A stretch of 64,000 bases of DNA from Archivesica marissinica (GCA_014843695.1 CM026390.1:10487890-10551889), one strand, 5' to 3'. Numbered from the stretch's first letter, positions 1-10,250 are shown. Notes: a model not told the origin generated them from the letters alone. Numbers and translations: made by a program.

Positions 1-21
1 TGTTATTTTAAACTTATTTAT

Positions 22-160
22 TTTACGATTGCGAAGCAAGTTTTAACAACTTATATTAATCACTCTTGTTGGTGCGGATGAAAGCGTAAATGTGGTCATT
101 CGTGTGAAACCGGGATGCATTGGTGAGAAGCGAGCTAACCACTGCGCTAATCGGACAGCC
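22..160 (-). mobile_element. SINE family 4 remnant (tRNA-derived)
   Basis: Starts with the GCGAAGCAAGTTTTAACAAC tail shared by several repeats here. On the minus strand it ends in an A-box-like stretch (TTAGCGCAGTGGTTAGC type). Degenerate, and the B-box part is mostly lost. A fuller copy lies at 8425-8612. Confidence 0.5.
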
Positions 161-324
161 GGAATTGTTATGTTTTAACTACATTATACAAACAATACAC
201 ATCAAGAGAATAGTGCACATTCTGTCTGTCCGCAGAAGTAAGAAGCAACCGTACTGTCAATTAACACATTTTAATTTTCAACATTACACCATTGGTCCAT
301 CATACAGTCCGTAAATTATCGATT

Positions 325-525
325 AATCGGGGTGACTCCTCCAGAAATTTATTGATTATTCTACGTTTGAGGATAGTGCTTGATACAGATAGACGCTCTA
401 ATTTTAGAAGCATCAATGGTTCTTTTACATGCCCGATGAGTATGTGTAAAATATTTTATGGTCAGATGGGGGGATCGAACCTGCGATCCCTGGATTCGCT
501 TTGTAACATGTTAACCACTATATAT
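325..525 (-). mobile_element. SINE family 1 remnant (tRNA-Thr-like head)
   Basis: Shares the block with GAGGATAGTGC, then TTCTTTTACATGCCCG, then GGGGATCGAACCTGCGATCC with copies at 2112, 16793, 30175 and 40470. Read on the minus strand the last block is a tRNA T-arm/anticodon-arm. Diverged, and no full tRNA fold remains. Confidence 0.6.
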
Positions 526-938
526 TCCATAGTTTATACCAACCCACACACAATTAGTAGGCATTACCCATCGGTGGACATTTATTAATCTCAGGTGCAA
601 ATGTGTTATGCGTATTTTTGATCAATAATAGTTCCATTCAGTGTCGAAAATCACATGAAATTTGTCACGTTTGCCAGCTGATCTCACTTATGTGTACAAT
701 AATTGTACATGTATGTTAGTATAACAGCGTAGATACTAGCAGTCCAGCACAATGATAAATCAACCATTCTGATTCAATTTCGTGCTCAACATGAGAGATT
801 ACATTATGATTTCAATTGAAGACGGGTCAGTGACATAAATATACATGTATGAGCTACCATTGATAGGCCTTAGTGAAAGTTTTTATTTTACGTTTATTTG
901 TACCGTATTTGCTCTAAAGACTTCTCTTTTTTTTCCAG
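526..938. other. Upstream intron, no further feature seen
   Basis: AT-rich intronic sequence ending in a good polypyrimidine tract and TTTTCCAG acceptor at 938. I found no exon encoding the first strand of the RRM here. Confidence 0.5.
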
Positions 939-1007
939 AGGAATGTTGGAAAGATTTTCATACCGTATGGTGAAATAGCCGGCATTACTGTGAAAGAGAC
1001 AGCGAAG
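939..1007 (+). CDS. Exon 1 (first visible): RRM helix 1 / strand 2
   Basis: 69 nt, 23 codons, phase 0 at both ends, between TTTTCCAG and GTGCAA. It reads R-N-V-G-K-I-F-I-P-Y-G-E-I and on to T-V-K-E-T-A-K. The F..YG-E-I pattern is the typical end of RRM helix 1 leading to strand 2. The next RRM exon (5799) starts with the RNP1 tail FVKF but needs two bases carried over, so this exon cannot join it directly. The exon with the first RRM strand (RNP2) was not found upstream. The exon is supported by both splice sites and the domain match. Confidence 0.7.
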
Positions 1008-1195
1008 GTGCAACCACCATTCAATAAATATGCGTATGTATTTTAAGCTAAGTACATGTATGGATTCTAACCACCTGGATTTTCTCTCACTAGTGACTAG
1101 ACTATAATTAACATTAATTTGAAAGGACAATAATATATGCATCATATAGACATCCATATATAAAATGCTTGAAAACAAATCGCTTAGAATTAAAA

Positions 1196-2095
1196 CCAGG
1201 GCTCAATCTAGGTCAGAATTTTTGGGAGAAGTGAGAAAGCGCGTGATCGCTTCCTTAAATGGTGTTCTTTAATATACTATTGCAAAATTGGGTTAAAATG
1301 CACAGTACAACCAACCATTAAAGTAGCATTACATTGTATGAAATAAAAAGATATTTGAAAAATTCAAATTTTACGTATGGTATGCTGCTACACATTCTAA
1401 CATTATACTTTGTATGCTTATGTTCAATTGGTAAACAATGTATTTTTGCGATAAAACAAACTCGAAACCGAAAGTAGGACTTTCCGAGTCGATCGGTCAC
1501 GCATTTGTTTACAAACAGAACGCATCGTCCGCACTTGTTTACATTCGGAATGCATCGTTCCCATTTGTCCCAAGTTGTCTTTTTTAATTAAATTACTTGA
1601 TATGTTGATTCATACCTCTGTTATCTAAGTCTAATAGGGACATGTCTACATCCCCGCGAGGGATTCGGCATTAGAGGAAGATAGATAGATAGTCTTTCAT
1701 GTTCAAAATATATACGTTGTTTTCTACATCCTCTGTTGTTTCATGCGCGTTGTTTCATGCGCGCTGTGCGTGTTTACATTTCGTTGATAAACAAATTCGC
1801 ATATGCGACGGTTTATATTTATTGGAATTTTATCGTTTCTGAGCGACTATTTCGATTTTTGTAAACACACACACATTAGTATTTATATTTTACCCAAAAC
1901 ATCCTTTATTACGATGTAATGCTACTTTAAATACAACATTTCAATAGAAGGAGTGCTTTATAATGGGCTTTATAGTGTATCTTACTAGAAATTATGTTTG
2001 AAAATCGTAAAAACCAGGGAGAAGTGGGGCCCCCGGAGGGCGAAGTCATAGTCCCTAGGGCGACTATTTCGCCCACATCGCCTTCTAGAATGTGT
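1196..2095. mobile_element. CTCATTCTAG-type MITE, split by a nested MITE
   Basis: Outer element in two parts, 1196-1315 and 1931-2095. The same sequence is continuous at 31431-31720 (complete, with inverted ends GGGCTCATTCTAG and CTAGAATGAGCCC) and partial at 24352-24560. The interruption is a second MITE, listed separately. Confidence 0.75.
1316..1930. mobile_element. Nested MITE, AAAGTAGCATTACAT termini
   Basis: About 615 bp bounded by inverted ends AAAGTAGCATTACAT and ATGTAATGCTACTTT, inserted in the CTCATTCTAG element. Related ends occur at 40769 and 48552, flanking the 7.8-kb nest there. No coding capacity. Confidence 0.75.
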
Positions 2096-2111
2096 AAAAC
2101 AATTTTGTGTG

Positions 2112-2392
2112 TTTTACATTTATTTATCTTCGCTACCGGTTGCCCATATGAGCGATGCCTCCTGAAGAGATTAGTCATTTTAGATTTTTGGAGGATAGTG
2201 CAATGATACAGACAGAGACCCATTCCAGAGTCTCCTCTGGTTCTTTTACATGCACGGTGTACAGCACCATAACAAGACCTCGGTTTAAAGTCCCATCTGA
2301 AAGACTGTTAATTTTATTATGGTCAGACGGGCATTGAACCTGCAATCCCTGGATTACCAGTCTAGCGTGTTACCACTGGACTACAGATTATC
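2112..2392 (-). mobile_element. SINE family 1, tRNA-Thr-like
   Basis: Minus-strand SINE. Its head is a tRNA-like unit (GGTTCGAT-type T-loop; anticodon-arm stem CTGGA/TCCAG around a loop carrying GGT), and its tail is a hairpin region around CCATATGAGCGA followed by TTTATTTA. About 280 bp, near full length. Confidence 0.75.
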
Positions 2393-2622
2393 TATTGTCT
2401 ATTATAAAGCTATCCAGAGACCAAAGAAAAAAAATAATTATGACATGTAATTAATCAAAGGTCGTAGCTACACGTTTGTTGGTAAACTGTTAATATGTTT
2501 GTTTAATAATTATTATAAACTGCATAAAGGGAAGAAACTTCAAGGAAAGTAATTACCAGGTGTTCTGTGTTCGTAGTCTGTTGCAGAAATCTTTTGAAGA
2601 GGAAATCTGAACATTGTTTAAT

Positions 2623-2857
2623 TTAACTCTTTGCCTGCTGAGTAAATAAAATTACTTTTGCAAACAACATAGATCCAGATCAGCCGCGGCGTAACGCCTC
2701 GTCTGATCAGGATCTATGTAACTATGTTGTTTGCTATTCAGCCAAGTGTTTTAGCTCCACTATCCGAATAGCAAACAGCATAGAGCCTGCTCAGACGGCA
2801 CGTTCCTATGCTGTTTGCAAAGGTGATTTTATCTGCCGCTAGCATGCAAAGGGTTAA
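2623..2857. mobile_element. TTAA-flanked MITE (piggyBac-like), type A
   Basis: Begins TTAACTCTTTGCCTGCTGAG and ends CTAGCATGCAAAGGGTTAA, an imperfect inverted repeat with TTAA at each edge, as for piggyBac-type targets. The interior has internal palindromes around GATCAGGATCTATG. No coding capacity. Confidence 0.75.
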
Positions 2858-2977
2858 TATGTCAATAAACTGAATAAACGTATGTTTCATTTTGCCCAGG
2901 TTTAAGTTTATTACAGTGCAATGTTTTTAACACATAATAAATTAAGCATACGATCCCATTAATGCAATGTACATGTA

Positions 2978-3141
2978 TACAGTCAAACCTGTGTTAAGCA
3001 GCCAGCCAAGGGAATCACAGAAAGTGGCTGCTTAGCACAGGTGGCTGCTTAATAGAGGTAAACTGTATAATAAAACACCATATTGGGAATCTGGAAAGTG
3101 GCTGCTTAATGGAATTGACCACTAACACAGGTTTGACTGTA
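2978..3141. mobile_element. pogo/Tigger-type MITE, CAGTCAAACC ends
   Basis: 164 bp flanked by TA, with inverted ends CAGTCAAACCTGTGTTA and TAACACAGGTTTGACTG. CAGT...ACTG ends with a TA target are typical of pogo/Tigger elements. Other copies: 7235, 9505, 12956, 16611. Confidence 0.8.
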
Positions 3142-3347
3142 TATCCAAGAATCAAATGATTGTTTACCAGTCCACTAGTACTCAATCGGAACTGTGTCAA
3201 AATTGCTACTATTGCTAAATTATCCTTATTATATTTATAGACAGTGAACGTACAATAATCTAACAATTTTCAATTCTCCAATGTTTTGATACTGTCTGAT
3301 GACCCAGTTTCAAGAATGACCGTAGTTTATACAAATTTATATTTGCT

Positions 3348-3552
3348 TGATTGCGAAACATGTTCCTACAACTTATATTAATCACTCTCGAGACCTCATT
3401 CCTAATGGAATCCATTGCCACGAGGGAGAGAGAAGAGACAACATGGAGTTTAAATGCCTTGCCTAAGGGCACAATCGTAACGGCTCCAGTGGGGCTCAAA
3501 CTCCGGAACTTTCGCATCTGAAGCGAACGCGTTACCACTGCGTTATTACGAC
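3348..3552 (-). mobile_element. SINE family 4b
   Basis: Tail GATTGCGAAAC..ACAACTTATATTAATCACTC, body with CTCATTCCTAATGGAATCC, and a minus-strand tRNA-like head at the right (GGGGCTCAAACTCCGG as T-arm). Copies at 8109, 18563 and 33233. Confidence 0.7.
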
Positions 3553-3915
3553 TTCCCATCTTGGTTTGTAAGCTGTTAATATTGCAAACATCTCATTAAT
3601 AGCTTATTTGCCCACAAGTGGTTGATTAACAATAAACTGTTGTTTGTTGTTGTATGTTCAGTTATAGTCACATCACCCTGTATAGCATAGTCATAGCAAT
3701 ACCTCGAGAATAGGATAACCTCCCCTGAATATGGTAAACAAACATGGCCGTCTTGCAAAGCTTGTCACATGGAAAATAATCAATGTTGTCTAAAGGAATT
3801 ACTGGAATCGATTGGTGTGTTAAAGCATCAAGCTAAATGAAGACAATGGATATTTGGAATGACCTAATGCTGATTAAAATCTTAGATCCTCGAGGAACTA
3901 GGAACAGCATCCTAT

Positions 3916-4110
3916 GTAAAGTTGAACCCTTTCAACACTACAGACCTCTCAATAGGCTTACAAAAAAGTGTAGATCAAGATGAGCCTGCTCATGATGAAT
4001 CATCTCATCAGGATCTGCACCTTTTGCCAGTAATAACTAATATTACTATTTTTAGACAATTGCCCATTTTGATAAATGAACTTGTCCAAATGTGGTCATC
4101 CATGGGTGCA
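3916..4110. mobile_element. Truncated TTAA MITE, type B
   Basis: Matches the left three quarters of the element at 6396-6639 (CCCTTTCAACAC, then GTGTAGATC, then GATCTGCAC). The right end is lost. Confidence 0.65.
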
Positions 4111-4213
4111 GCACCCCTTTGTCCAGGGGGCAGAAGGCCTCTGTTCGGAAATTGATTTTAACATTATCAAAATAGAAGTCTTGGGCTCTTCTAGCAGTGC
4201 TGTACATTTATTT

Positions 4214-4721
4214 TGTGTTGTTTAAGACAACATTCTAGGATTATCCAGCTGCTTTGTGTTGTTTAAGACAACATTCTAGGATTATCCAGCTGCTTTGTGT
4301 TGTTTAAGACAACATTCTAGGATTATCCAGCTGCTTTGTGTTGTTTAAGACAACATTCTAGGATCATTCAGCTGCTTTGTGTTGTTTAAGACAACATTCT
4401 AGGATTATCCAGCTGCTTTGTGTTGTTTAAGACAACATTCTAGGATCATCCAGCTGCTTTGTGTTGTTTAAGACAACATTCTAGGATTATCCAGCTGCTT
4501 TGTGTTGTTTAAGACAACATTCTAGGATTATCCAGCTGCTTTGTGTTGTTTAAGACAACATTCTAGGATTATCCAGCTGCTTTGTGTTGTTTAAGACAAC
4601 ATTCTAGGATTATCCAGCTGCATTGTGTTGTTTAAGACAACATTCTCTTAAACAACATTCTAGGATTATCCAGCTGCTTTGTGTTGTTTAAGACAACATT
4701 CTAGGATTATCCAGCTGCTTT
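4214..4721. repeat. 41-bp tandem array (~12 copies)
   Basis: Unit of 41 bp containing the palindrome GTTGTTTAAGACAAC followed by ATTCTAGGATTATCCAGCTG. Copies are nearly identical. One copy near 4650 carries a partial duplication of the palindrome. Confidence 0.95.
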
Positions 4722-4740
4722 GCAAAGTTTGAAACAATAT

Positions 4741-4958
4741 TAACCCATTTGATTCTGGATACCGTTCAAACAGTATTTGCAAAGAACATAGAGCCAGATT
4801 AGCCACCATGGAACGTGCCGTCTGATCAGGCTCTATGCTGCTTGCTATTCAGATGATCTTGCTAAGACACTTGGCTATGTAGCAAACAACATAGATCCTG
4901 ATCTGGATCTATGTTGTTTGCAAAAGCCTTTAAATGTATCCAGAATGAAATGGGTTAA
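4741..4958. mobile_element. TTAA-flanked MITE, type C
   Basis: TTAACCCATTTGATTCTGGA at the left and TCCAGAATGAAATGGGTTAA at the right form an inverted repeat with TTAA targets. It lies between the 41-bp and 50-bp arrays. Confidence 0.75.
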
Positions 4959-4965
4959 CAATCTG

Positions 4966-5746
4966 AGCTGTACAGTACAGTTTGGCAATATATAGCAATA
5001 TATCACTATACATGTAGCTGTACAGTACAGTTTGGCAATATATAGCAATATATCACTATACATGTAGCTGTACAGTACAGTTTGGCAATATATAGCAATA
5101 TATCACTATACATGTAGCTGTACAGTACAGTTTGGCAATATATAGCAATATATCACTATACATGTAGCTGTACAGTACAGTTTGGCAATATATCACTATA
5201 CATGTAGCTGTACAGTACAGTTTGGCAATGTATAGCAATATATCACTATACATGTAGCTGTACAGTACAGTTTGGCAATATATAGCAATATATCACTATA
5301 CATGTAGCTGTACAGTTTTGCAATATATAGCAATATATCACTATACATGTAGCTGTACAGTACAGTTTGGCAATGTATAGCAATATATCACTATACATGT
5401 AGCTGTACAGTACAGTTTGGCAATATATAGCAATATATCACTATACATGTAGCTGTACAGTACAGTTTGGCAATATATAGCAATATATCACTATACATGT
5501 AGCTGTACAGTACAGTTTGGCAATATATAGCAATATATCACTATACATGTAGCTGTACAGTACAGTTTGGCAATATATAGCAATATATCACTATACATGT
5601 AGCTGTACAGTACAGTTTGGCAATGTATAGCAATATATCACTATACATGTAGCTGTACAGTACAGTTTGGCAATATATAGCAATATATCACTATACATGT
5701 AGCTGTACAGTACAGTTTGGCAATATATCACTATACATGTAGCTGT
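4966..5746. repeat. 50-bp tandem array (~15.5 copies)
   Basis: Unit includes AGCTGTACAGTACAGTTTGG and CAATATATAGCAATATATCA. Some copies have short deletions. It ends 52 bp before the exon at 5799 and shares no sequence with that exon or its acceptor. Confidence 0.95.
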
Positions 5747-5798
5747 TTATTGTTACACCTCTACTGCCTATATGTATTGTAATTCATTTATTTCATAG

Positions 5799-5921
5799 GT
5801 TTGTAAAATTCCTATGTGAGCCAGATGCAGAGAAAGCTGTTAAAGAACTGGACAAGACCACCGTGCAGGGAACAAACATAGTCGTTAAGAGGGCCGAAGA
5901 TCGCACTACTCAGAAGAAAAA
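5799..5921 (+). CDS. Exon 2: RRM C-terminal half
   Basis: 123 nt between TTTCATAG and GTAATA. It enters with one base finishing a codon, then reads F-V-K-F-L-C-E-P-D-A-E-K-A and continues through a helix to a strand ending N-I-V-V-K-R-A. FVKF is the RNP1 tail, (A/E)-x-x-A-V-x-x-L is helix 2 and the last strand is beta 4, so this is the second half of a canonical RRM, presumably single-stranded RNA binding. It leaves with two bases of a codon, which the next exon completes as lysine. The basic run after the RRM (QKKK) begins a linker. Confidence 0.85.
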
Positions 5922-5941
5922 GTAATACTGTATTATTAAGT

Positions 5942-6172
5942 TTATTTAATGTCGCTACCGGTTGACCATTTGAGCGACGGACAGTTTACCTAACAACACC
6001 TGTCATGGACAGCCTCCAGCGATTAATCAGTACTTGGTGCACCAACCTTCATAAGAAACTGCCAACTTTTTCATATAAATTGACGCGGTCTGAGCTGGGC
6101 TCGAACTTGTGACGATAGGTTACAGTGTTATGCAAGTCAGCTACCTTAACCACTCGACCACAGACGCAGACT
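5942..6172 (-). mobile_element. SINE family 2 with the family 1 tail (chimera)
   Basis: The right side matches SINE family 2 on the minus strand (GGGCTCGAACTTGTGACGAT as B-box region, AACCACTCGACCACAG as A-box region). The left end instead carries the TTTATTTA..CGCTACCGGTTG hairpin tail of family 1, so a tRNA-type head is joined to a tail used by another family. Confidence 0.65.
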
Positions 6173-6395
6173 TTATTGTACAGGTGTCGACATATAAGAA
6201 CAAAAAAGGACTTTTAAACATACTTAACTCTTTGCATGCTGGGTTAAAATAAAGACTATAAATACTTCAAATTACGGTAGCAGACGATAGTTCATTAAAT
6301 ACGTTCGCAATCGAAAATTATAATGGCGCGTTCATTTTACGTTCTCACCGCTTGCAGAATCGAAACAAACTAAACATTTCAATTTAACATGCCAT

Positions 6396-6639
6396 TTAAC
6401 CCTTTCAACACCACAGACCTCTAAATTGGCTTACAAAAAAGTGTAGATCCAGATGAGCCGGCTCGTGACGAGCTGTCTCATCAGGATCTGCACTTTTTTC
6501 AAGTAATATAACTATTTTTAGAATTTTTTTTACCCATTTTGATAAATGAACTGATCCAAATGTAATTTTGTTATTAATTTATTGGTCTAAAAATATCATG
6601 GACCAGTCCATGTCAGTTACTTGGTGTTGAATGGGTTAA
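6396..6639. mobile_element. TTAA-flanked MITE, type B
   Basis: 244 bp with ends TTAACCCTTTCAACACCA and TTGGTGTTGAATGGGTTAA. Central inverted repeats around GTGTAGATCCAGATGAGC and CATCAGGATCTGCAC. Another copy at 7437-7946 carries a SINE. Confidence 0.85.
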
Positions 6640-7234
6640 AAAGAAAAATAAGGATTTTCATCAGCTAATAGCAAAAGGTGGGCAGTAAAGTCATTAGACA
6701 GCCTGGCACAGTGAATGACACGAGCATTGACAAGGAGTTCAATATTGAGCCGGTAATCAGTAGTTCGGACACAACTATTAATCTTGGATAGTAATATTTT
6801 GTTACATTGATAAATTATTAAACTTGAACACTTTTGTTGGGATATGTTTTGTTTAGTATTCAGAAACAATATCTCAATGAATATGTACCTGTATTCTGAG
6901 GCAAATACAGCTTTCTAAGGAGTTATAAACTTTGAGAAATTTGAGTAAAGAACAAATCTGAAGCCAAGCTCTATGTTTTATGGAGTTTTTAGCCTCAGTA
7001 CAGATCTAGATTCGCCTCTTATGTCAGGTGGTCTCTTTATAGAGGTTGTCTCTTGGACAGGTTTGACTACTAATATCATGTACGGCGCTTTGTTTTTAGA
7101 TATTATCAATTATTTGCATTTTTAAGATAGAAAAATTACCTCCCTTGCATTACTTGTTTTCCAACACTCACATACTCATATATATGTGTCCTGTGCAATC
7201 GATCTGAATGTTTACAAAACCCCTGATATAAACA
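6640..7234. other. Intron 2 sequence, no feature recognised
   Basis: AT-rich intronic DNA with no convincing ORF, repeat or RNA fold seen by eye. Confidence 0.5.
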
Positions 7235-7413
7235 TACTGTCAAACCTGTCTTAAGCAGCCAGCCAAGGGAGTCAGAAAAAGTGGCTGCTTAGTACAGGGG
7301 CTGTTTAATAGAGGTCAAATCTATAATAAGACAACCGATTGGGAATCTGGAAACTGGCTGCTTAATACAGGTTGGCTTCTTAATGGAGGTGACCACTAAC
7401 ACAGGTTTGACTA
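7235..7413. mobile_element. pogo/Tigger-type MITE copy
   Basis: Same family as 2978-3141. Left end TACTGTCAAACCTG, right end ACACAGGTTTGACTA. Confidence 0.75.
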
Positions 7414-7436
7414 ATCTATTATAATGATATCCACTA

Positions 7437-7946
7437 TTAACCCTTTCAACACCACAGACCTCTAAATTGGCTTACAAAAAAGTGTAGATCCAGATGAGCC
7501 GGCTCGTGACGAGCCGTCTCATCAGGATCTGCACTTTTTTCAAGTAGTATAACTATTTTTAGAAATAAAATTACCCATTTTGATAAATGAACTGATCCAA
7601 ATGTAATTTTGTTATTAATTTATTGGTCTAAAAATATCATTATGTTATGTTATTATGTTATGTTATATTTCGGGTTTTACGCCTGCATCAGCACCATTTT
7701 GGGCTATATCGCCGGCGGGCAGTTTACTTAACAACACCTTTCCTGAGCAGGCTCCAGCGGTTAACCAGTACTTGGGTGCACCAACCTCCGTAAGAAACTG
7801 CCAACTTTTTCATATAAATGAGACACGGCCTGAGCGGGGCTCGAACCCGTGACCATCGGTGATGATAGGTTACAGTGGTATACAAGTCAGCGACTAAAAA
7901 TATCATGGACCAGTCCATGTCAGTTACTTGGTGTTGAATGGGTTAA
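7437..7946. mobile_element. TTAA MITE type B interrupted by a SINE
   Basis: Outer copy of the 6396-6639 element, TTAA at both edges. It is split after CTAAAAATATCAT, which is duplicated on the other side of the insert. Confidence 0.85.
7641..7893 (-). mobile_element. SINE family 2, nested, with 13-bp target duplication
   Basis: Minus-strand copy of the SINE seen at 10251. It is flanked by CTAAAAATATCAT at 7628-7640 and 7894-7906. Truncated at its 5' (tRNA-head) end, with a TATGTTATGTTA-type 3' tail, as expected of LINE-driven target-primed insertion. Confidence 0.9.
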
Positions 7947-8108
7947 TCATGTGTCACTGATTTGACTAGTCGAGCACACGCCTGTCCATCATACAGTTCT
8001 TGTTCACCCGTTGCTACCTTCTCTATGTTGGAATAGTGCAGGCCGTTTTCTAATTTTGTTAAACTGGGTGGCCCAAACCTTTCAATTTATACACATTTAT
8101 TTTAGGTC

Positions 8109-8302
8109 GATTGCGAAACAAGTTCTTACAACTTATATTAATCGCTCTCGAGACCTCATTCCTGATGGAATCCATCCATCGCCACAAGGGAGCGGGAAGA
8201 GGCAACATGGAAATTAAATGCCTTGTCTAAGGGCACAATCGTAACTGTTCCAGCGGGGCTCAAACTCCGGACCTTTCGCACCTGAAGCGAACGCTGCGCT
8301 AT
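8109..8302 (-). mobile_element. SINE family 4b copy
   Basis: GATTGCGAAACAAGTTC tail, ATTCCTGATGGAATCCATC body, and GGGGCTCAAACTCCGG at the right. Close to the copies at 3348 and 33233. Confidence 0.7.
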
Positions 8303-8424
8303 CATGCCCAAACATTTTGCATTATCCTACTATGTTCTTGTGCATTATGTTTTGTATGTTATAGTTTACATGCTGAATGCAATAAAATATGATTAAACAA
8401 GATAGGAATTTAAGTTTAAACTTT

Positions 8425-8612
8425 GCGAAGCAAGTTTTAACAACTTATATTAATCACTCTCGTTGGCGTAGATGAAAGCGTATGTGTGGGAGGAAACCCA
8501 CCTGTCCGATCTGGTGACCACGTACCATCTCGCATACCTCCCGGTCCGAGGATCGAACCCGTGTTGCATTGGTGAGAAGCGAGCGTGCTAACCACTGCGC
8601 TAATCGAACAGA
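8425..8612 (-). mobile_element. SINE family 4a, fullest copy
   Basis: On the minus strand: TTAGCGCAGTGGTTAGCACG as A box, GGGTTCGATCCTCGG as B box, a body with GTACCATCTC-type sequence, and a tail through GTTAAAACTTGCTTCGC. Clearly tRNA-derived, but not a functional tRNA because no acceptor stem pairs. Confidence 0.75.
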
Positions 8613-8663
8613 CTAGGATACAAGGTAGGAATGAGATAAAGTGAAAGTTGATTTTTGCTTCAG

Positions 8664-8707
8664 GAATTTTGGAGAAGATGGAAGACGTAATTTTAAAACA
8701 GATGCAG
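8664..8707 (+). CDS. Exon 3: 44-nt linker exon
   Basis: Short exon between TTTTTGCTTCAG and GTGAGC, both strong splice sites. It takes two bases from exon 2, reads N-F-G-E-D-G-R-R-N-F-K-T-D-A, and leaves one base that the zinc-finger exon completes as glycine. Without it, exons 2 and 4 are out of frame, so the phase requirement supports it independently. The product is a basic, glycine-containing linker between RRM and zinc finger. No domain of its own. Confidence 0.85.
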
Positions 8708-8747
8708 GTGAGCGGTTTCTTAGGTTATACAAATTTATTTGAGCTAG

Positions 8748-8872
8748 ATTGCAAAACAAGTTCTTACAACAGTAGAGTAATCTTGAGAGAGAGAGCGAGA
8801 GAGGAGAGGGGGGGCTCATTTATGATGGAATCCATCGCCGTGATGGAGAGCGAAGCGACGATGTCGATTTAA
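8748..8872 (-). mobile_element. SINE family 4b fragment
   Basis: GATTGCAAAACAAGTTCTTAC followed by a GA-rich stretch and GATGGAATCCATCGCC, diverged. Only the tail half is recognisable. Confidence 0.5.
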
Positions 8873-8875
8873 GAG

Positions 8876-9062
8876 TTCCTTAACCTGCCGACGGAATGTG
8901 CATAGCGCCGCTTCTGATCAGGATCTATGTTGTTTGCTATTTTGACAAGCGTTTTAGCTCCACTATCCAAATACCAAACAGCATAGAGCCTGATCAGACG
9001 GTACGGTGCTGTCTGATCTGGCTCTGTGCTGTTAGCAAACACAACTTCGTGATTGGCAGGTT
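8876..9062. mobile_element. TTAA MITE type A, decayed copy
   Basis: Shares GATCAGGATCTATG..TTGTTTGCTAT and TTTTAGCTCCACTATCC with 2623-2857. The edges are degraded and TTAA targets are not intact. Confidence 0.6.
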
Positions 9063-9177
9063 ATGGCCTAAGGACATTCACCACCACCCTGATTCTGTCG
9101 GGGTTTTAACTCACAACCTCTCAATTACGAGGCAGGCACAAAATCCATTGCATCATATGTTTGTACAACCTATGTGA

Positions 9178-9325
9178 GATGGTACGATGGTCGCCAGATC
9201 GGACAGGTGGGTTTTCTCCGGGTACTCTGGTTTCCTCCTACATGAATGACTACATATACGATTTCATCCGAGCCAACGAGAGTGATTAATATAAGTTGTT
9301 AAAACTTGCTTCGCAATCGTTGTAA
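9178..9325 (+). mobile_element. SINE family 4a fragment, plus strand
   Basis: Reverse complement of the 8425 family: AGATCGGACAGGTGGGTTTT, then CAACGAGAGTGATTAATATA and CTTGCTTCGCAATCG. The tRNA head is missing. Confidence 0.6.
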
Positions 9326-9504
9326 AATAAATGAAGTATAATAAAAATGTGAGGGCTTTATTAGATCGTATTTATGTGGAATGAGAGCTTTATGCATCAT
9401 GTGTGAGGGCATTGTTTCCGGTGTCATTATTTAATCGGCGAAAATGGCCATTTCTAGTGAAAAATTGACCATATTCTGGCCGTTTTAGACCGACCGGATC
9501 AGAG

Positions 9505-9632
9505 AAGTGACCATCAAATAGAGGTCAAATATATAGGTCAATCTCTCAGGAGGAAACTAACTGGCTCGTTCATTTCGCATCATGAGGTGGCCGATTTAAT
9601 AGGGTTGACCGTTATAGGAGGTTAAACTGTAT
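9505..9632. mobile_element. pogo/Tigger-type MITE remnant
   Basis: Weak match to the 2978 family (AAATAGAGGTCAAAT, then GGTTGACCGTTATAGG). Degraded. Confidence 0.4.
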
Positions 9633-9764
9633 ATAATATTTCATCATCCTATATCGGATAACAATTCTTATATAAGTGACTAGTAATGGTGTTGCTTTGT
9701 GGGTATATGTTCATGTACATACAAGATTTACTTGCAACTAAGAAATATGTCACATTGATTTTAG

Positions 9765-9878
9765 GTGGTCCTGGAGGTTGGATATGTCCCAACCCAGGTT
9801 GTGCCAATCACAACTTCAGCAAGAGGACCGTATGCAACCGCTGCAATGCTCCAAAACCAGACGTCGCAATTTCTTCCG
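9765..9878 (+). CDS. Exon 4: RanBP2-type zinc finger (FET-like)
   Basis: 114 nt between ATTTTAG and GTAAAA. It reads [10 protein letters not shown], then [10 protein letters not shown], then [10 protein letters not shown]. Spacing is W-x-C-x4-C-x10-C-x2-C with N and F in place, the RanBP2 zinc-ribbon form found after the RRM in FUS/EWS/TAF15, where it recognises GGU-type single-stranded RNA. All four cysteines and the stacking Trp are present. Enters with two bases and leaves with one (G), which pairs with AA of exon 5 to give Glu. Reading runs open past the donor to 10057 because the exon end is tandemly duplicated. A second in-phase donor in that array could lengthen the exon. Confidence 0.9.
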
Positions 9879-10160
9879 GTAAAATCTCAACTACTCGAAA
9901 TATAGACGATGTATATTCTTGTTGTAAAATCATAGCTACTCTAAAGCCAAGCATCACAGCTCCCAGTAAAATCTCAACTACTCCAAAACCAGACAATGCA
10001 ATTCTTGGGGTAAAATCTGAACTAATTCCAAATATAGATCACAACATCTTCCGGTAAAATATCGACTACTCCCAAACCAGACATCTCAATTCCTTCGTGT
10101 AAAATCTAAACTATTTCCAAATCGGATAGCACAACTTCTTCATGTAAAAATCTAGTGATT
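9850..10160 (+). repeat. ~44-bp array made of exon 4's end and its splice donor (~7 copies)
   Basis: The last 28 or so coding bases of exon 4 plus the donor and early intron recur about seven times, each with a version of CCAAAACCAGAC, then CAATTCTTC, then GTAAAATCTCAACTACT. Copies are diverged, so this is older than the other arrays. The third copy's donor (CTCCCA before GTAAAA) is in phase with exon 5. The second would give a stop at the junction. Confidence 0.8.
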
Positions 10161-10250
10161 AACCGATTACGAATCGGGCCCCATGAACCGATGGCCTATT
10201 ATTTAGACCGACATTCGTAGAATCCGATTCCGATTGTTTAAAGGAATTTA

